A DNA stretch of 64,000 nucleotides from Stenogyne calaminthoides (Eukaryota > Streptophyta > Magnoliopsida > Lamiales > Lamiaceae), in NCBI GenBank assembly GCA_037126765.1, contig JBBCBC010000197.1, forward strand, positions 1 to 64,000, in the 5' to 3' direction. The notes under the pieces were generated by a model. It was given only the letters and a program-made list of their open reading frames with translations, had not been told where the DNA came from and searched no databases. The stretch's first letter is position 1. The number at the start of each line of letters is the position of its first letter. Made by a program: the position numbers and the translations under genes. Shown one piece after another: positions 11,796-23,940 of the stretch.

Positions 11796-13625
11796 TGTTG
11801 GGATTATACTGGAAAGTATGCTTTTATTTTGTATAATCAGACTGAATTTCGGACTTATTTACTGAAATAAATTGTTTATCACTGATGCTTTAAATATCAT
11901 CGAATGTTACATATATTTACTGCATAACTGTTCAATAAATAGTACGTGTTACATTGTAGTTAATTTAGTGATACCGGATCACGTAAGATTAAATTAACAG
12001 TTCCTCAGTAAAAAAAAGACACCATTCACGACCTAGATGGAAATGAACAATCCATCGCCGGAGAGGTTGAAGTGTAAGGCTCAGATTGGTTTGTCTTGAC
12101 CAAGAGATTACACTAGTTCATGATCGATGAATCGAATAGGACCTACTGGGAGGACAAATTCTTTAACCGAACTAGGAAGAATTAGACCTCAAATGGTTCG
12201 TTATTTCTTAATCTTAGTCCCTTAAATAGGATCGCATGTGGTTAGTAATTATTGCTTTGACTTATTACGGGTAGAGAATCAATGAAATTCAATACTTTAT
12301 ATCTTGGGCAATATTATTGGTCACATGTGATTGCTAAGATTCAATACGGAGAATCGTGCAAAGACGCTTTGTTCGACGGCCCCCTTGGGAGGTTCATAAG
12401 TTTTATCATACCAAATCTTGCAAGTGGAACTAGTTTCCCAGATGGATAATAATGTTGAATCGTTTCCTTTACCAAGATATTAATTAATGGAAAGCTATTT
12501 CATGGCTTGAATTAATTAATGGGCTAGATAATCTTAAACACGGAAATAATAATCGGGAGCCATATTAACTGTAATATGGGTTAAGATGTATAGTGCAATA
12601 TTAATTATGTACAGGGATTAATTAATATTTATGGGCTTGAATAATATTGGGGCTCAATATTGATAATTCAAGATCCATTGGAAGGTCCAATCTTAATTCT
12701 CCTAAAGGCCCCTCAAGTAGCCCAACATAAAGTCCATAACTGAAAAAGGTGTTTAAAAATAAAATAAATTTTGTTGCTTATTTTTCCTCATTTTTTGAAA
12801 ATTATGAATAAAAGAGGAGAAAGATTTTCTTTGAATTTTGTTATGGAATGAAGATATGTATTCTTGAAATACAAGATTATCTCATTAAATTCAAGAAATC
12901 TCCCAGTTGGTTATTTATATGTAAATTTCAAAAATTTTGAAAGAATAAGGGAAAGAAAGATTTTCTTGATTTTCTTGAAAAGATATTATGGAAGATATGT
13001 ATTCTTGCAATACAGGTATATCTCATAAATTCAAGAAGATCCAAATCTTGGAATCTTGATCCATATTTTTTTGAAAATTCCCATAACAAGAGGAGTTCGG
13101 ATTTTTGTGGAATATTTTAATTATGGAGAAAAGAATATATATGAGATATATTCAAGATTTCTTGGAGATCAAGAAAAAGATTTTCCCACATTATTTTTCC
13201 CCTAAAATTCGACCAACACCTCATCTATAAATAGGGGATGATTCTTTCATTCCCAAGTACAATTCCATGTGCTGGAAAAATTAGTAAATCCATAAAGGTG
13301 GTGCAACAAATTTTATTTTCCCTTTTGTTAATTGTTCGCGAGCTTCCTTCCACCGGATTGACAAGCAAGGACTAGGGAATACTTGGGAAGGCTTTTTGGT
13401 GTGTTTTAATCGACGATACCATTTCCACTCCAAGAGGTTAGTTCATGTAAACCCGTAGTAATTTTGCATGCATAGGTTTTATGTGAACTGTTTATATGCA
13501 TGATTTGTTGTTGAATTATTATTTGAATTAATATAGGATTAATTCATGCTAGTAATATTTGTTAGAATTAAATTTGTATTTAAATATTCATCCCGAATAG
13601 ATCAAGGGCAATTAATTCCCCAACA
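11796..13625 (+). repeat. 5' LTR of the copia element
   Basis: This 1,830-bp LTR starts TGTTGGGATTATACTGG and ends CCCCAACA. Promoter-like CTATAAATAGG is near 13,224, followed by transcript-start and U5 sequence. It differs from the 3' LTR by many scattered short changes and small indels, so either the insertion is old or the consensus is noisy here. Confidence 0.93.
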
Positions 13626-13645
13626 ATCGGTATCGAGCCTCGGTT
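13626..13645 (+). promoter_or_regulatory. Primer-binding site of the copia element, degenerate
   Basis: Immediately after the 5' LTR the sequence reads ATCGGTATCGAGCCTCGG. Plant copia elements usually have TGGTATCAGAGC here, complementary to the 3' end of initiator methionine tRNA. The match is partial (GGTATC and GAGC kept) but the position is right. Confidence 0.7.
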
Positions 13646-13984
13646 TTGGCTCAATTTTAAATTGTAATTTAATTCGTTTTTCATTAAATTTGAAATCGAT
13701 AGTAGAATTGCTAGACCTTTTTTTGCAGTATCCAATTGTCATGGAATTTAATGTGTTTATTTATGCATGCATATAAATTGTGGTTTTTTAATTCGGGATC
13801 TGCTCGAAAGTTGTTTTTACTCGCGGAGAAAAAATCACGAAGTGGATTAGAATTTGTTGATTTGATCAATGTAATAGACTAGCCCTAGATCTAGGTTTAT
13901 TTAATTTTGTAAATAAATTGTAACCGGATCTAAACGGAGGCGGAGACGAAGAATTAAAAGACGGATCCGGAATCGGGCGAAGGG

Positions 13985-14330
13985 GGCGGCCAAGCGCATA
14001 AACGTGTTAAGGGGAGGCACGCTGCTAACGCTGGACTGGCCGGGCGACGCCGGGCAAGGCCGGAGGGCCGAGCACGCCAGACGCCTCAGTGGCGCGGCTG
14101 GCTGCTGGCGATCCGGCGACGCCGGAGGCGCAGTTGAAATGACGCGACGCTGGCGAGGGATGCGCTATTACACGGGCGACGCTAAGGGCGCTACGGCCGG
14201 GCGCGGCGAGGCGGTTCGGCAGGGCGGATCGCAAGATGGCGGGCGCGCACTGGGCATGCGCGACGCTTACCGAGAGTCGCTGAAGCGGACGCGCAGACCG
14301 GGCGCTTTCAAATAAGACGAGCACGGCCAC
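13985..14330 (+). other. GC-rich leader segment of the copia element
   Basis: Between the primer-binding site and gag lies about 345 bp of strongly GC-rich sequence in an otherwise AT-rich element. The word GGCGACGC or CGCGACGC recurs (near 14,043, 14,113, 14,140, 14,177 and 14,259), and GCCGG/CCGGC words are frequent. Both strands are open over about 100 codons because stops are rare in such sequence; neither reading resembles a known protein. It may be a structured RNA leader (packaging or translation signal) or a captured host fragment. I see nothing that decides between them. Confidence 0.6.
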
Positions 14331-15184
14331 CACTCGACACGGCCGGGTGCTAAGCGGGCACTCCGACCAGCGAAATGGGTCGATGACGGGCTTGACAAGG
14401 CATTTTTTAAGACGGTCAAGTGGGAGCTTTTTAGAGACGAACGATGAAGGCTATGAAGACGATTTCTCAAGATTAAGACAAGACAAAAATTAACCATGAC
14501 AATGGATAAATGTGCCCAATATGTTTAATTTTTTGTCCGGATGTTTATGCATTATTTTATGCTTATTTAAATTGTGTTTAAATTTGCGATGCATGAGAAA
14601 ATGTTTTGAAAAAATCTCACTTTCGAAAAAATTACTAAGTATGCTTAAACAATTAATTGACAATTTTATTAGGATAATAAAATTGAATTAATTTTGACCT
14701 CCATGATTTATTTATTTGTGAATTCTTTTTGGAGAAATTCCTCTCCCACAAGCGACGGTCAAAAGATAGCTTTCACATGAATAAATTCCAAATGGATTGT
14801 CGTGGATTATTACTAGTGGCGCATTTATGACCGGCCCCACAAGGCTCGATCAAAGTAAATTATAATAATTTCAGATTTAATTATGGTTATTACTTAGGTA
14901 TAAAGTTGATATGCATATACTTCCCCTCAAGTCCCCTCGTCAATTTTATATTGGTCAAGTGGGAGCCAACTATTAATCCGGATATTAAAGGTTTGTAAAT
15001 GTTCTTGTTTGTAACCTGCTTGAATGTGTTTAAATAATGACCCACCTCACGTGGCTTATTTAAATTGTTTTGAGATGTTGGCGGATGCATGTTCATATTT
15101 TTTGAGATTTTAATAGGAAACATGTGATCGAATTTTGTGATATTTATTTGTGCTTATGCATATTATTATTTATTTCAGTTCATC

Positions 15185-16020
15185 ATGTCGCAACCTTTTA
15201 ATCCACTGTTCAATATACTTAAAGAACACCAATTAACTGGTGATAATTATGTTGTTTGGAAACGGAATATGAGTTTTGTCCTACCTGCACAAGAACATCA
15301 TTGGGTTCTTGATGTACCCAAGCCCCGTATGCCTACTGATGGATCTGATGCGGAAAGGCACTTGTATAATATTTGGGAGCAGGCCAATGAACCCATGAAA
15401 CGTGTAATCTTGACTTTTTGTCGATGATTTGAGACACATTCGTGAAGGTGTTGAGTCTGCTGCAGAAATTATACAAAGTCTTGAAGAAATATTTTTAACA
15501 AAAGACCGCATGATCAATCAGTTTAAAAACGACGACGTGGCTAGGCTAAAAATGGTTGAGGGAACACCCGTAAGGGAGCATGTTCTCAGAGTAAAACGTC
15601 ATTTTGATAAACTTGCTTATCTCGGTACTAAGTATTGTGATGAGCGTTAAATCGAATTTTTTTTTCCTAACTCTTCCAAGGTGTTTTGATGAGTTTTACT
15701 GTAGTTTTGTGATGAGCGATCACATGTTTACTATGGACACTCTACAAGAAGCCTTGGAGATAATAGAGAAGCATTTAGGAAAGAAAGACGAAGCATTGGT
15801 GACCAAAAGTCTTTTCTCAAGATCTAGGCCAATGGAAGGCAAGACTCAAGTAAAGGAAAGTGGTCAGATCCAAAGCAAACTCATTACTAAGAAAAGTAAG
15901 AGAAAGACAGCTAGTTGGATGGGTGTCAAGAAAGTACCAAAAGAAAAATGCTTCAAATGCGGAAAAAAAAAAGTACATTGAGGTCACTGTTCCAATCCCA
16001 AAAGGAATGGAAAGAAAGGT
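15185..16020 (+). pseudogene. Copia gag with zinc knuckle, broken
   Basis: The start is set by ATG at 15,185 (MSQPFNPLFNILKEHQLTGD), followed by NYVVWKRNMSFVL, the usual beginning of TNT1/Tork-type gag, in which a tryptophan follows the NYV motif. The frame breaks at about 15,425, 15,650 and again later. The C-terminal part is lysine-rich and ends with a damaged CCHC zinc knuckle at 15,955-15,995 (KCFKCGKKK then H, a stop codon and GHC), where an A-run may carry an extra base. Gag would form the particle and bind the RNA. Confidence 0.85.
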
Positions 16021-16024
16021 AATT

Positions 16025-19000
16025 CTCACGCACTAGTTGTTGAAACTTGCTTAGCGGCAGATGCCTCCCATTTATGGGTGGTGGATACGGATCCATCGAT
16101 CATGTTTGTTTCACTTTACAGGGGTTCAAGCGGACCCGGCAACTTAGTGGGAGTGAGATCCTCATCACACTGGGCGATGCTACGAGAGTGGCAGCTGAAG
16201 CAGTGGGAGAAGTGCACCTGTCTATTGAAGGTAGAGTTTTAATTTTAAGAGTTGTTCTTTACGTTCCGAATTTTAGAAAGAATTTAATTTCGGTTTCTAA
16301 ACTTTACCTTGATGGATATTCGGTTACTTTTGATAAAATTGTTACCATTTCTCTTTATGATAAATGTATCTGTCATGGAACGTTGTCAAGTAATCTCTAT
16401 ACAATTAATCGCGGCACACCACTCACTTAAATGCATCCTATAACACATCAATTGTTTCCAATAAAAGAAAGTGTTCATCAGACGTGAACGAAACACTTCT
16501 ATGGCATCTAAGATTGGGACATATTAATCCAAATAGGATCCAAAGGTTGGTGAAAGACGGTTCACTGGAGTTTCTCCAAGTTGAACCAATTCCAACCTGC
16601 GAATCATGTTTGGAGGGTAAAATGACCAAGAGGGCATTCGGAGCCAAGGGGAATAGAGCCAAAGAAGTGTTAGAAATCGCTCACACGCACTTATGTGGTC
16701 CAATGTCAACCAAAGCAAGGAGGAGGTTATGAGTATTTACGTCACTTTTATTGATGACTACTCAAGGTACGGTTATATTTTCCTTATGAAGCATAAACGA
16801 GACCTTTGACAAATTCAAAGAATTTAAGGCTCAAGCAGAGAATCATAGGAAAAACGATCAAGTCTCTACGATCCGATCGTGGAGGCGAAAGTACCTCAAA
16901 TGATGAGTTTTTGAACTACTTGTCGATGAAGGGATTGTATCGCCTAAGCGCACCGAACCCCTCAACAAAACGGGGTTGCAGAGCTTAAGAAACGTAACTC
17001 TTTTGGAAATGGTTAGATCAATGATGAGTTATGCGGATCTTTCCAAGTCGTTTCGGGGTTATGCCTTTTAGAAATGGCTTACATTCTCGAACTTGGTGCC
17101 ATCCAAATTGGTTCTTAAAACTCCCAAAGAATTGTGGACCCGCAAGCCTAGTTTGAGACACATGAGAATTGGGGGTGTCCGCCCACGTGTTGGACAAGGA
17201 AGCCGGAAATCGATCCTCGATCGTAATTAAGGTTGTTTATAGGTTACCCCGAGGGAACAAAAGGGTGTATGTTCTATGGTCCCAAGATCAAAAGGTGGTA
17301 ATCAAGACCCACTTTAGATTTTTTGGAAGAAGACTATATGAATGAAAAGAAGACCTGCATGAGATTACCTTAAATGAGCTAATGGGGCAAACCTCATCGC
17401 TAATCAGACAAGATGACATACCAAACGACACACTTTCACAAACCGAAACTCGTCAGTAGTGGGAGGGTTGTAAGACGTTCTCGAGAGATTCATGGGATAG
17501 GAGAGTCCTCGGACTTGATTCCTGGCCAAGATTTAATCAAAGCCCATGGACATATGATGAGGCAATCCAAGACAAGGATGCGGTTTTTTGGCAAAAAGGC
17601 AATGAAAGCAAAAATGGGTTCTATGGATCATAACAGAGTGTGGGAGCTAGTCGAACCACTTAATGGGGTCAAACCTATTGGTTGCAAGTGGGTATACAAG
17701 AGAAAAAGAGGACCGGACGGAAGGTGGAAACCTTCAAGGCAAGGCTTGTGGCGAAAGGTTATACTCAGAAAGAAGGATCGACTATGAGGAAACCTTTTTC
17801 ACCAGAAGAATGCTCAAGTCCATCCGAATTCTCTTGTCGACATCGAGCATCTCGATTTTGAAATTTGGCAAATGGATGTCAAGACAGCTTTCCTTAACGG
17901 AAGTCTTGATGAAGAAATCTATATGCAACAACCCCAATGCTTCATTGAAAAGGGCCAAGAACACCTAGTTTGTAAGCTCATGAATTCCATTTACGGACTC
18001 AAACAGGCATCCAGAGCTTGGAACCAATGTTTTGATCATGTTATAAAGTCTTATGGGTTTGATCAAAACGAGTTCGAAAAGTTGTGTGTACAAAAAAGCG
18101 GTCGGAATCGAGATTGGTATTCTTAGTACTATACGTAGAGGACATTCTGCTCATCGGGAACGATGTAAAGGTGTTATCAGACGTAAGGACATGGCTTTCA
18201 AAACAGTTTGATATGAAGAACTTAGGGGAAGCCGGGCACATCCTTGGGATCAAGATCACTCGAGATCGCAAGAAAATGATGATAGCTTATTGCAAGCTTC
18301 ATACATGTATTAACCGGTCTTGAAACGATTCACCATGCAGATTCCAAGAAAGGCTTGACCTTTCGGGGCATGGAATCCATCTATCCAAGGAAATGTGCCC
18401 TATGACACAAAAAGGATATAGATGACATGAAAGGCATTCCTTATGCCTACCGTCGGAAGCCTTATGTATGCAATGTTGTGCACGAGACCGGATATCCGCT
18501 TTCTTTGTTGGCATGGTGGCAAGATATCAAAGTAACCCGGGAAAGAACATTCGACGGCCAGCTTAAAAAACATTCAAGTAGCCGAAAAGAACTCGAGATA
18601 GAATGTTGGTTTATCACCGATAGTCTAATCCCCATCGGCCACACGGACTCGAATTTCCAATCGGACTTAGATTCCGTAAAAATCTACCTCTAGTGAAGTG
18701 TGTTTTGCATGGGGAGGAGCCATGACGTGGAGAAGTGTTAGCGTAAATGCATCGCAGATTCTACCATGGAAGTTTAATATGTAGTCGCCATGAGACAAAA
18801 AAAAGAAGCGGTTTGGCTCAAGAACTTCCTAGTGGACTTGGATGTAGTTAAATTTGCCCAAAGACAATCATCGCATTTATTGTGACAATGTCGGAGCGAT
18901 TGCAAATTCAAGGGAACCAAGAGCCCACAAGGCCAAAGAAACACGTTGAAAGGAAAAACCATCCTATACGAGAAATCGTTAAGAGAGAAGATATAGAGGT

Positions 19001-19080
19001 GGCAAAGATCGCGTCGTAAGACAACCTAGTCGATCCATTCACAAAGGGTCCATTTCGTAATACATTCTAGAGACATGTGG
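16025..19080 (+). pseudogene. Copia pol: protease, integrase, reverse transcriptase, RNase H (broken)
   Basis: Protease is read at 16,050-16,400, but the catalytic Asp-Thr-Gly reads Asp-Thr-Asp (VVDTDPSIDHV). Integrase follows: the zinc finger HLRLGHIN...CESC at 16,503-16,620, then LRSDRGGES near 16,870. Reverse transcriptase runs from about 17,560 (VWELVEPLNGVKPIGCKWVY) through MDVKTAFLNGSLDEEIYMQQ (17,872) to LVLYVEDILLIGND (18,120-18,165), where the active-site YVDD is YVED. RNase H traces follow (CNVVHETGYPLSLL at 18,470, KEAVWLKNFLVDL at 18,800). Frame changes occur roughly every 200-400 bp. Two catalytic aspartate/glycine sites are altered as well, so the copy could not move by itself. 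Confidence 0.88.
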
Positions 19081-19213
19081 AAGGAATAGGTGTCAAGACC
19101 ATTGCTAATCTTTTGAGTATAAGTGGGAGACATTATTAGGTTCAGATAGGTGACATTAGATGTCACGACAGAACTACACGAGACATGTTGTAGTATACTT
19201 AAAAGCGGATTTT

Positions 19214-19230
19214 GAGTATAAGTGGGAGAT
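19214..19230 (+). promoter_or_regulatory. Polypurine tract of the copia element
   Basis: GAGTATAAGTGGGAGAT lies directly before the 3' LTR start at 19,231. The AAGTGGGAGA word in this position is typical of plant copia elements and primes plus-strand DNA synthesis. A near copy, GAGTATAAGTGGGAGA, occurs about 100 bp upstream (19,115-19,130), perhaps a duplicated tract. Confidence 0.8.
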
Positions 19231-21091
19231 TGTTGGGATTATATCGAAAGTATGCTTTTACTTTGTATAATCGCATCAATTTTGGACTTATTTATGAAAT
19301 AAATTGTTTATCATCGATGCTTTAAATATCATCGAATGTTACATATATTTATCGTGATAACTGTTCAATAAATAAGACGTGTTACATTGTAGTTAATTTA
19401 GTGATACCAGATCACGTAAGATTAAATTAACAGTTCCTTTGTAACCAAAAGTACACCATTCACGACCTTTGATGGAAATGAACAATCCATCGTGAAAGGT
19501 CAAGTGTAAGGCCGGGGATTGGTTTGTCTTGACCAAGAGATTACACTAGTGCATGACCGATGCATTGAATAGGACCCACTGAGGAGGACAAATTCTTGTA
19601 ACCGAACTAGGAAGAATTAGACCTCAGTGGTTCGTTATTTCTTAATCTTCGTCCCTTAAATAGGATCGTGTGTGGTTAGTAATTATTGCTTTGACTTATT
19701 ACGGGTAGAGAATCAATGAGATTCAATACTTTATATCTTGGGCAATATTATTGGTCACATGTGATTGCCAAGATTTAATACTTGAGAATCGCAAGAAAGC
19801 ACGCATGTTCGATTTGCCCCTTGGGAGGTTCATAAGTTTTATCATATCAAATCTTGCAAGTGGAACTAGTTTAAAGATGGATAATAATGTTTAACCGTTC
19901 CTTAACCAAGGACAAAAGATATTAATTAATGAAAAGCTATTTCAGTGGCTTGAATTAATTAATGGGCTAGATAATCTTAAACACGGGAAATAATAACCGG
20001 GAGCCATATTGACTGTAATATGGGTTAAGATGGATAGTGCAATATTGATTATGGATAGTGCAATATTGATTATGTAGTGGGATTAATTAATATTTATGGG
20101 CTTGAATAATATTGTGGCTCAATATTGATAATTCAAGATCCATTGGAAGGTCCAATCTTAATTCTCCTAAAGGTCCCTCAAGTAGCCCAACATAAAGTCC
20201 AATAACTGGAAAAGGTGTTTGAAAATAAAATAAATTTTGTTGCTTATTTATTCTCATTTTTCGAAAATTATGAATAAAATGGGAGAAAGATTTTCTTTGA
20301 ATTTTGTTATGGAATGAAGATATGTATTCTTGAAATACAAGATTATCTCATTAAATTCAAGAAATCTCCCACTTGGTTATTTATATGTAAATTTCAAAAA
20401 TTTTGAAAGAATAAGGGAAAGAAAGATTTTCTTGATTTTCTTGAAAAGATATTATGGAAGATATGTATTCTTGCAATACAGGTATATCTCATAAATTCAA
20501 GAAGATCCAAATCTTGGAATCTTGATCCTTATTTTTTCGAAAATTCCCATAACAAGAGGAGTTCAAATTTTTGTGGAATATTTTAATTATGGAGAAAAGA
20601 ATATATATGAGATATATTCAAGATTTCTTGGAGATCAAGAAAAAGATTTTCCCACATTATTTTTCCCCTAAAATTCGACCAACACCTCATCTATAAATAG
20701 GGGATGATTCTTTCATTCCAAAGTACAATTCCATGTGCTGGAAAAATTAGTAAATCCACATAGGTGGTGCAAGAAATTTTATTTTCCCTTTTGTTAATTG
20801 TTCGGGAGCTTCCTTCCACCGGATTGACGAGCAAGGACTAGGGAATACTTGGGAAGACTTTTTGGTGTGTTTTAATCGACGAGACCATTGCCATTCCAAG
20901 AGGTTAGTTCACGAAACCCGTGAGGGAATTCAAAGATGAGAGGTTTTATGTGAACTGTTTATATGCATGATTTGTTGTTGAATTATTATTTGAATTAATA
21001 TAGGATTAATTCATGCTAGTAATAATTGTTAGAATTAAATTTGTATTTAAATATTCATCCCGAATAGATTCGGGCAATTAATTCCCCAACA
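19231..21091 (+). repeat. 3' LTR of the copia element
   Basis: It starts TGTTGGGATTATA and ends CCCCAACA, 1,861 bp, and is followed by the target-site copy ATTTG. Compared with the 5' LTR it has a short internal duplication (ATGGATAGTGCAATATTGAT repeated near 20,030-20,070) and several patches where ACTG reads ATCG. Confidence 0.93.
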
Positions 21092-21949
21092 ATTTGCGCG
21101 TTGCCTTTTTCTTCAATAGCACGGTCAGCGGGCTTGCGATTATTCCATAATCCTGGATGAAACGGCGGTAGTACCCCGTGAGCCCAAGAAACACACAAAA
21201 CCCCTTCAGAGACGTCGGAGTCGGCCACTTTATCACAGCCCCAATCTTGTTTGGATCCATCTGAACCCCATTAAAAGACACCACATGCCCTAAGTATTCG
21301 ACTTGTGACAAGTGTGTACTTTTTGGGATTAACAACCAGTGAGTGAGTGATTAGAATCAATAACCTAACGAAGGTTGCGGATATGGGACTGTCATGGAGG
21401 GTTGTAAACCAATATGTCGTCGAAGAATACTAAAACAAAATGGTGGAGGCACGACCGAAAGATGTCATTCATTAAGCTCTAAAAAGTCGTTGGTGCATTC
21501 AATAGGCCGAATGGCATCACAAGAAACTCATAGTGCCCGAATGAGTACGTAATGCAGTCTTCAGGATGTCTTCCGGAGCAACCCGAATTTGATGATAACC
21601 AGCCTGTAAGTCTAATTTGTTGAAGTAATGAGTCTCATGCAACTCGTCGAGCAACTCTTGAATCACTGGAATAGGGTACTTTGTCCGGCATGGTAGCCTT
21701 GTTGAGTGCACGGTAATCCACACAGAAAGGACACACCCATCTTTTTTTCTCACTAACAACACGGGACTGGAGTATGGACTCGAGTTTGGCTAAATGATTC
21801 CAATCGCTACCATCTTGCCCACCAATTTTTCCATCTCGTCCTTCTGAGAATGGTTGTACCGATACGGCCGGGCCGACACTGGGGTGTTTCCCAATTCCAA
21901 ATTAATGTGGTGGTCATACGCCCAGTTGGGAGGCAACCCGGGCAGCGGC
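21092..21949 (-). pseudogene. Gypsy reverse transcriptase segment (broken)
   Basis: Read on the minus strand: LLVRKKDG, then in another frame a degraded VDYRALN region, KYPIPVIQELLDELH, FNKLDLQAGYHQIRVAPEDI (21,762-21,560), then near 21,420 the active site VLVFFDDIL with both aspartates kept, and YLGHVVSFNGVQMDPNKIG, FLGLTGYYRRFI (21,335-21,110). This is the finger-palm-thumb order of gypsy reverse transcriptase. It stops abruptly at the copia insertion and resumes at 11,795. Several one-base frame changes are present. Confidence 0.9.
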
Positions 21950-23637
21950 TAATGGGGTTATACGTGAAAGTATATTTTTACTTTGTATAACATACTAATG
22001 TACTCTTATTTACTGAATATAAATTTTTTTATCACTGTTGCTTTAAATATGAATTAATATTATTTATTTATTGCTAAGCGTTCAATATTAGTACATATTG
22101 CATTGTAGTTAATGTGGTGATACCCGATCATAGAAGATCACATTAACAATTCCTTGTAAATAAGTACATCTTCACAATCTAGATGGAATTGAACACTCCA
22201 TTGGTAGAGGTTGATGTGCAAAGCCTCGGGATTGACATGTCTCGACCAAGAGATTAGACTAATAAGATTGTGATCTTATTTGAAGCGGACCTACAGAGAG
22301 GATAAATATTTCTGTACTGACATATGAGATGAAGAATTAGACCTCAGTGGTTGTTGATTTCTTAATCTCTGACACTTAAATAGGATTGTGTATGGTTAAT
22401 ATTTATTGCTTTGATCTATGTTGGGTTTAGAATGGGGAGTTTATTTTATACTTTGTATTTTGGGCAATATTATTAATTACATGACAATTGCTAAAATTTA
22501 TTACAGAGAAACGTGTCTGCAAAAAGTCTTGTTTAATTTGTCCCCTGGTGGGCTTAAGTTTTATCATATTAAATCTTGCAAGTTGGAATTTATTTCCTAG
22601 ATGGATAATAATGTTGAGTTGTTTTTACTCCAAAAAAAAAATATTAATTCATATATGCTCTTTAGTGGCTTAATTAATTAATGGACTAAATAATCTTAAA
22701 CACCTAAATAATAAATGGGAGCCATATTATCATAATATGGGTTAAGATGGATAGTCAATATTAATTTATAATGGAGTAAATTAATATTAATGGGTTGAAT
22801 AATATTGTGGCTCAATATTGATAATTCGAGAGCTCATTTTATGCTCAATCTTAATTCTCCCAAAGGCCCTCAAGTAGTCAATATAAGTTTAATTAATGAA
22901 AATTAATGAAAAGGTGATTAAAATAAAAAGAAATGATTTATTGCCTAATTTTTTTTTGTTTTTTTTTTCGAAAATTTCAAGAAAAGAAAGAGATTTTTTG
23001 AAAATATTTTATGGAAAAAAGATAAGATTTCGAAATACAAGATTATCTTATAAATCTAAGAATCTTGGACTTTGACTTTTCTTGGGGGTAATTTTCGAAA
23101 AGTACATATTTATAAGGAAGGTGATTTTTGTGGAAATTTTATTTATGGGAAAGATAATATATTTGATATATTCAAGTTTACTTTTTGTACAAGAATTAAA
23201 GATCTCCCATATCTATTTTCTAGGGCAAAAATCGTTCACCTTCATCTTATAAATAGAAGATGATTTTTCATCCCCAACACAATTTCAGTCTTGGAAAAAT
23301 TAGAAATCCACAAAGATGGTGCAATATATTTTTCTTTTTCCTTTGTTTAAATTATTCGTGTTTATCTTCCACCGGATAACGAGCAAGGACTTGGGATATA
23401 CTTGAGAAGACATTTGGGTTGATTCATCGTCTCAATGGTTGTCTCTTCAAGGGTAAGAATTCGTATAAACTCCTAAATTTCGCATATTAGGATTTTACGT
23501 GAATTATTTATACGCATGTATGTTGTTGGTAATTGTTATTTGAATTAATAGGATTAATTCATGCTAGTAATAATTATTTATTTAAATTTGTATTTAAATT
23601 GCACCTCAAATAGATCTGGGCAAAACGTTCCCCAACA
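21950..23637 (+). mobile_element. Solo LTR of the copia family (copy 3, most diverged)
   Basis: The ends read TAATGGGGTTATAC (against TGTTGGGATTATAC elsewhere) and CCCCAACA; the length is 1,688 bp and the interior is collinear with the other copies but shows more substitutions and deletions. The target-site duplication GCGGC (21,945-21,949 and 23,638-23,642) is perfect. Because it is clearly more diverged than the other copies it is either an older insertion or a different subfamily. Confidence 0.9.
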
Positions 23638-23940
23638 GCGGCTTCATAATTGAGGGAAAATCGGAGACCGTGGCGGATAGTTCCTACCAGTGAATGTTCG
23701 AGAGGGTCTCGGGCCGACTCCCCAACCATGGACCATAAGACCCAAATTTCATCTGATAACTCCAGTAACTCTAAGTCATACTTTGCGGGGTGAGGGAGGG
23801 ATCCCCACAAAGGTGGATATGCGTGTCGTCAATCGTGAAATCCATAGTCAGTTTGGCCCAATTGATCGTAATATCCCCAACGTTGATAGCCAAAAAGGAA
23901 CTAGTACATCCTAAAGGCGGGTCTGAGTAAGTGCGCTTTC
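23638..23940 (-). pseudogene. Gypsy pol, segment between protease and reverse transcriptase
   Basis: On the minus strand it reads INVGDITINWAKLTMDFTID (about 23,890-23,830), then DTHIHLCGDPSL, and after a frame break SLVGTIRHGLRFSLNYEAAV up to the solo LTR. Such text between protease and reverse transcriptase is usual in plant gypsy elements. The element fades out around 23,880-23,945, where sequence that looks like the 5' leader of the TRAPPC13-like gene begins; the exact junction is not visible. Confidence 0.6.

Larger units (their letters stand above)
11796..21091 (+). mobile_element. Full-length Ty1/copia retrotransposon (9.3 kb), decayed
   Basis: A 5' LTR (11,796-13,625), a primer-binding-like site, a GC-rich leader, gag, protease, integrase, reverse transcriptase and RNase H in copia order, a polypurine tract and a 3' LTR (19,231-21,091) are all present. 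The element is flanked by the direct repeat ATTTG (11,791-11,795 and 21,092-21,096). It sits inside the reverse transcriptase gene of the minus-strand chromovirus. The protein style (SKLYLDGYSVTF, CESCLEGKMTKRAF, MDVKTAFLNGSL) is that of plant TNT1/Tork-like copia elements. Many frame changes and altered catalytic residues make it non-autonomous now. Confidence 0.95.
9479..23940 (-). mobile_element. Chromodomain-type Ty3/gypsy element, split twice by copia insertions
   Basis: Three blocks on the minus strand join into one gypsy pol: 23,940-23,638 (region after protease), 21,949-21,092 (reverse transcriptase) and 11,795-9,857 (RNase H, integrase, chromodomain, stop). The gaps between blocks are exactly the solo LTR at 21,950-23,637 and the full copia element at 11,796-21,091, each with its own target-site duplication. 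No gag or 5' LTR follows on the right: the element is cut off beside the TRAPPC13-like gene. Past the stop, 9,479-9,856 may hold the start of its 3' LTR, since a GAGTATTTAAAC word occurs on the minus strand near 9,725. The chromodomain and the style of integrase suggest a chromovirus of the Reina type; the clade call is tentative. Confidence 0.85.

Noticed and set aside
14004..14333. Overlapping open frames of about 100 codons on both strands
   Set aside because: They result from the GC-rich leader where stop codons are rare; neither translation has a recognisable motif.
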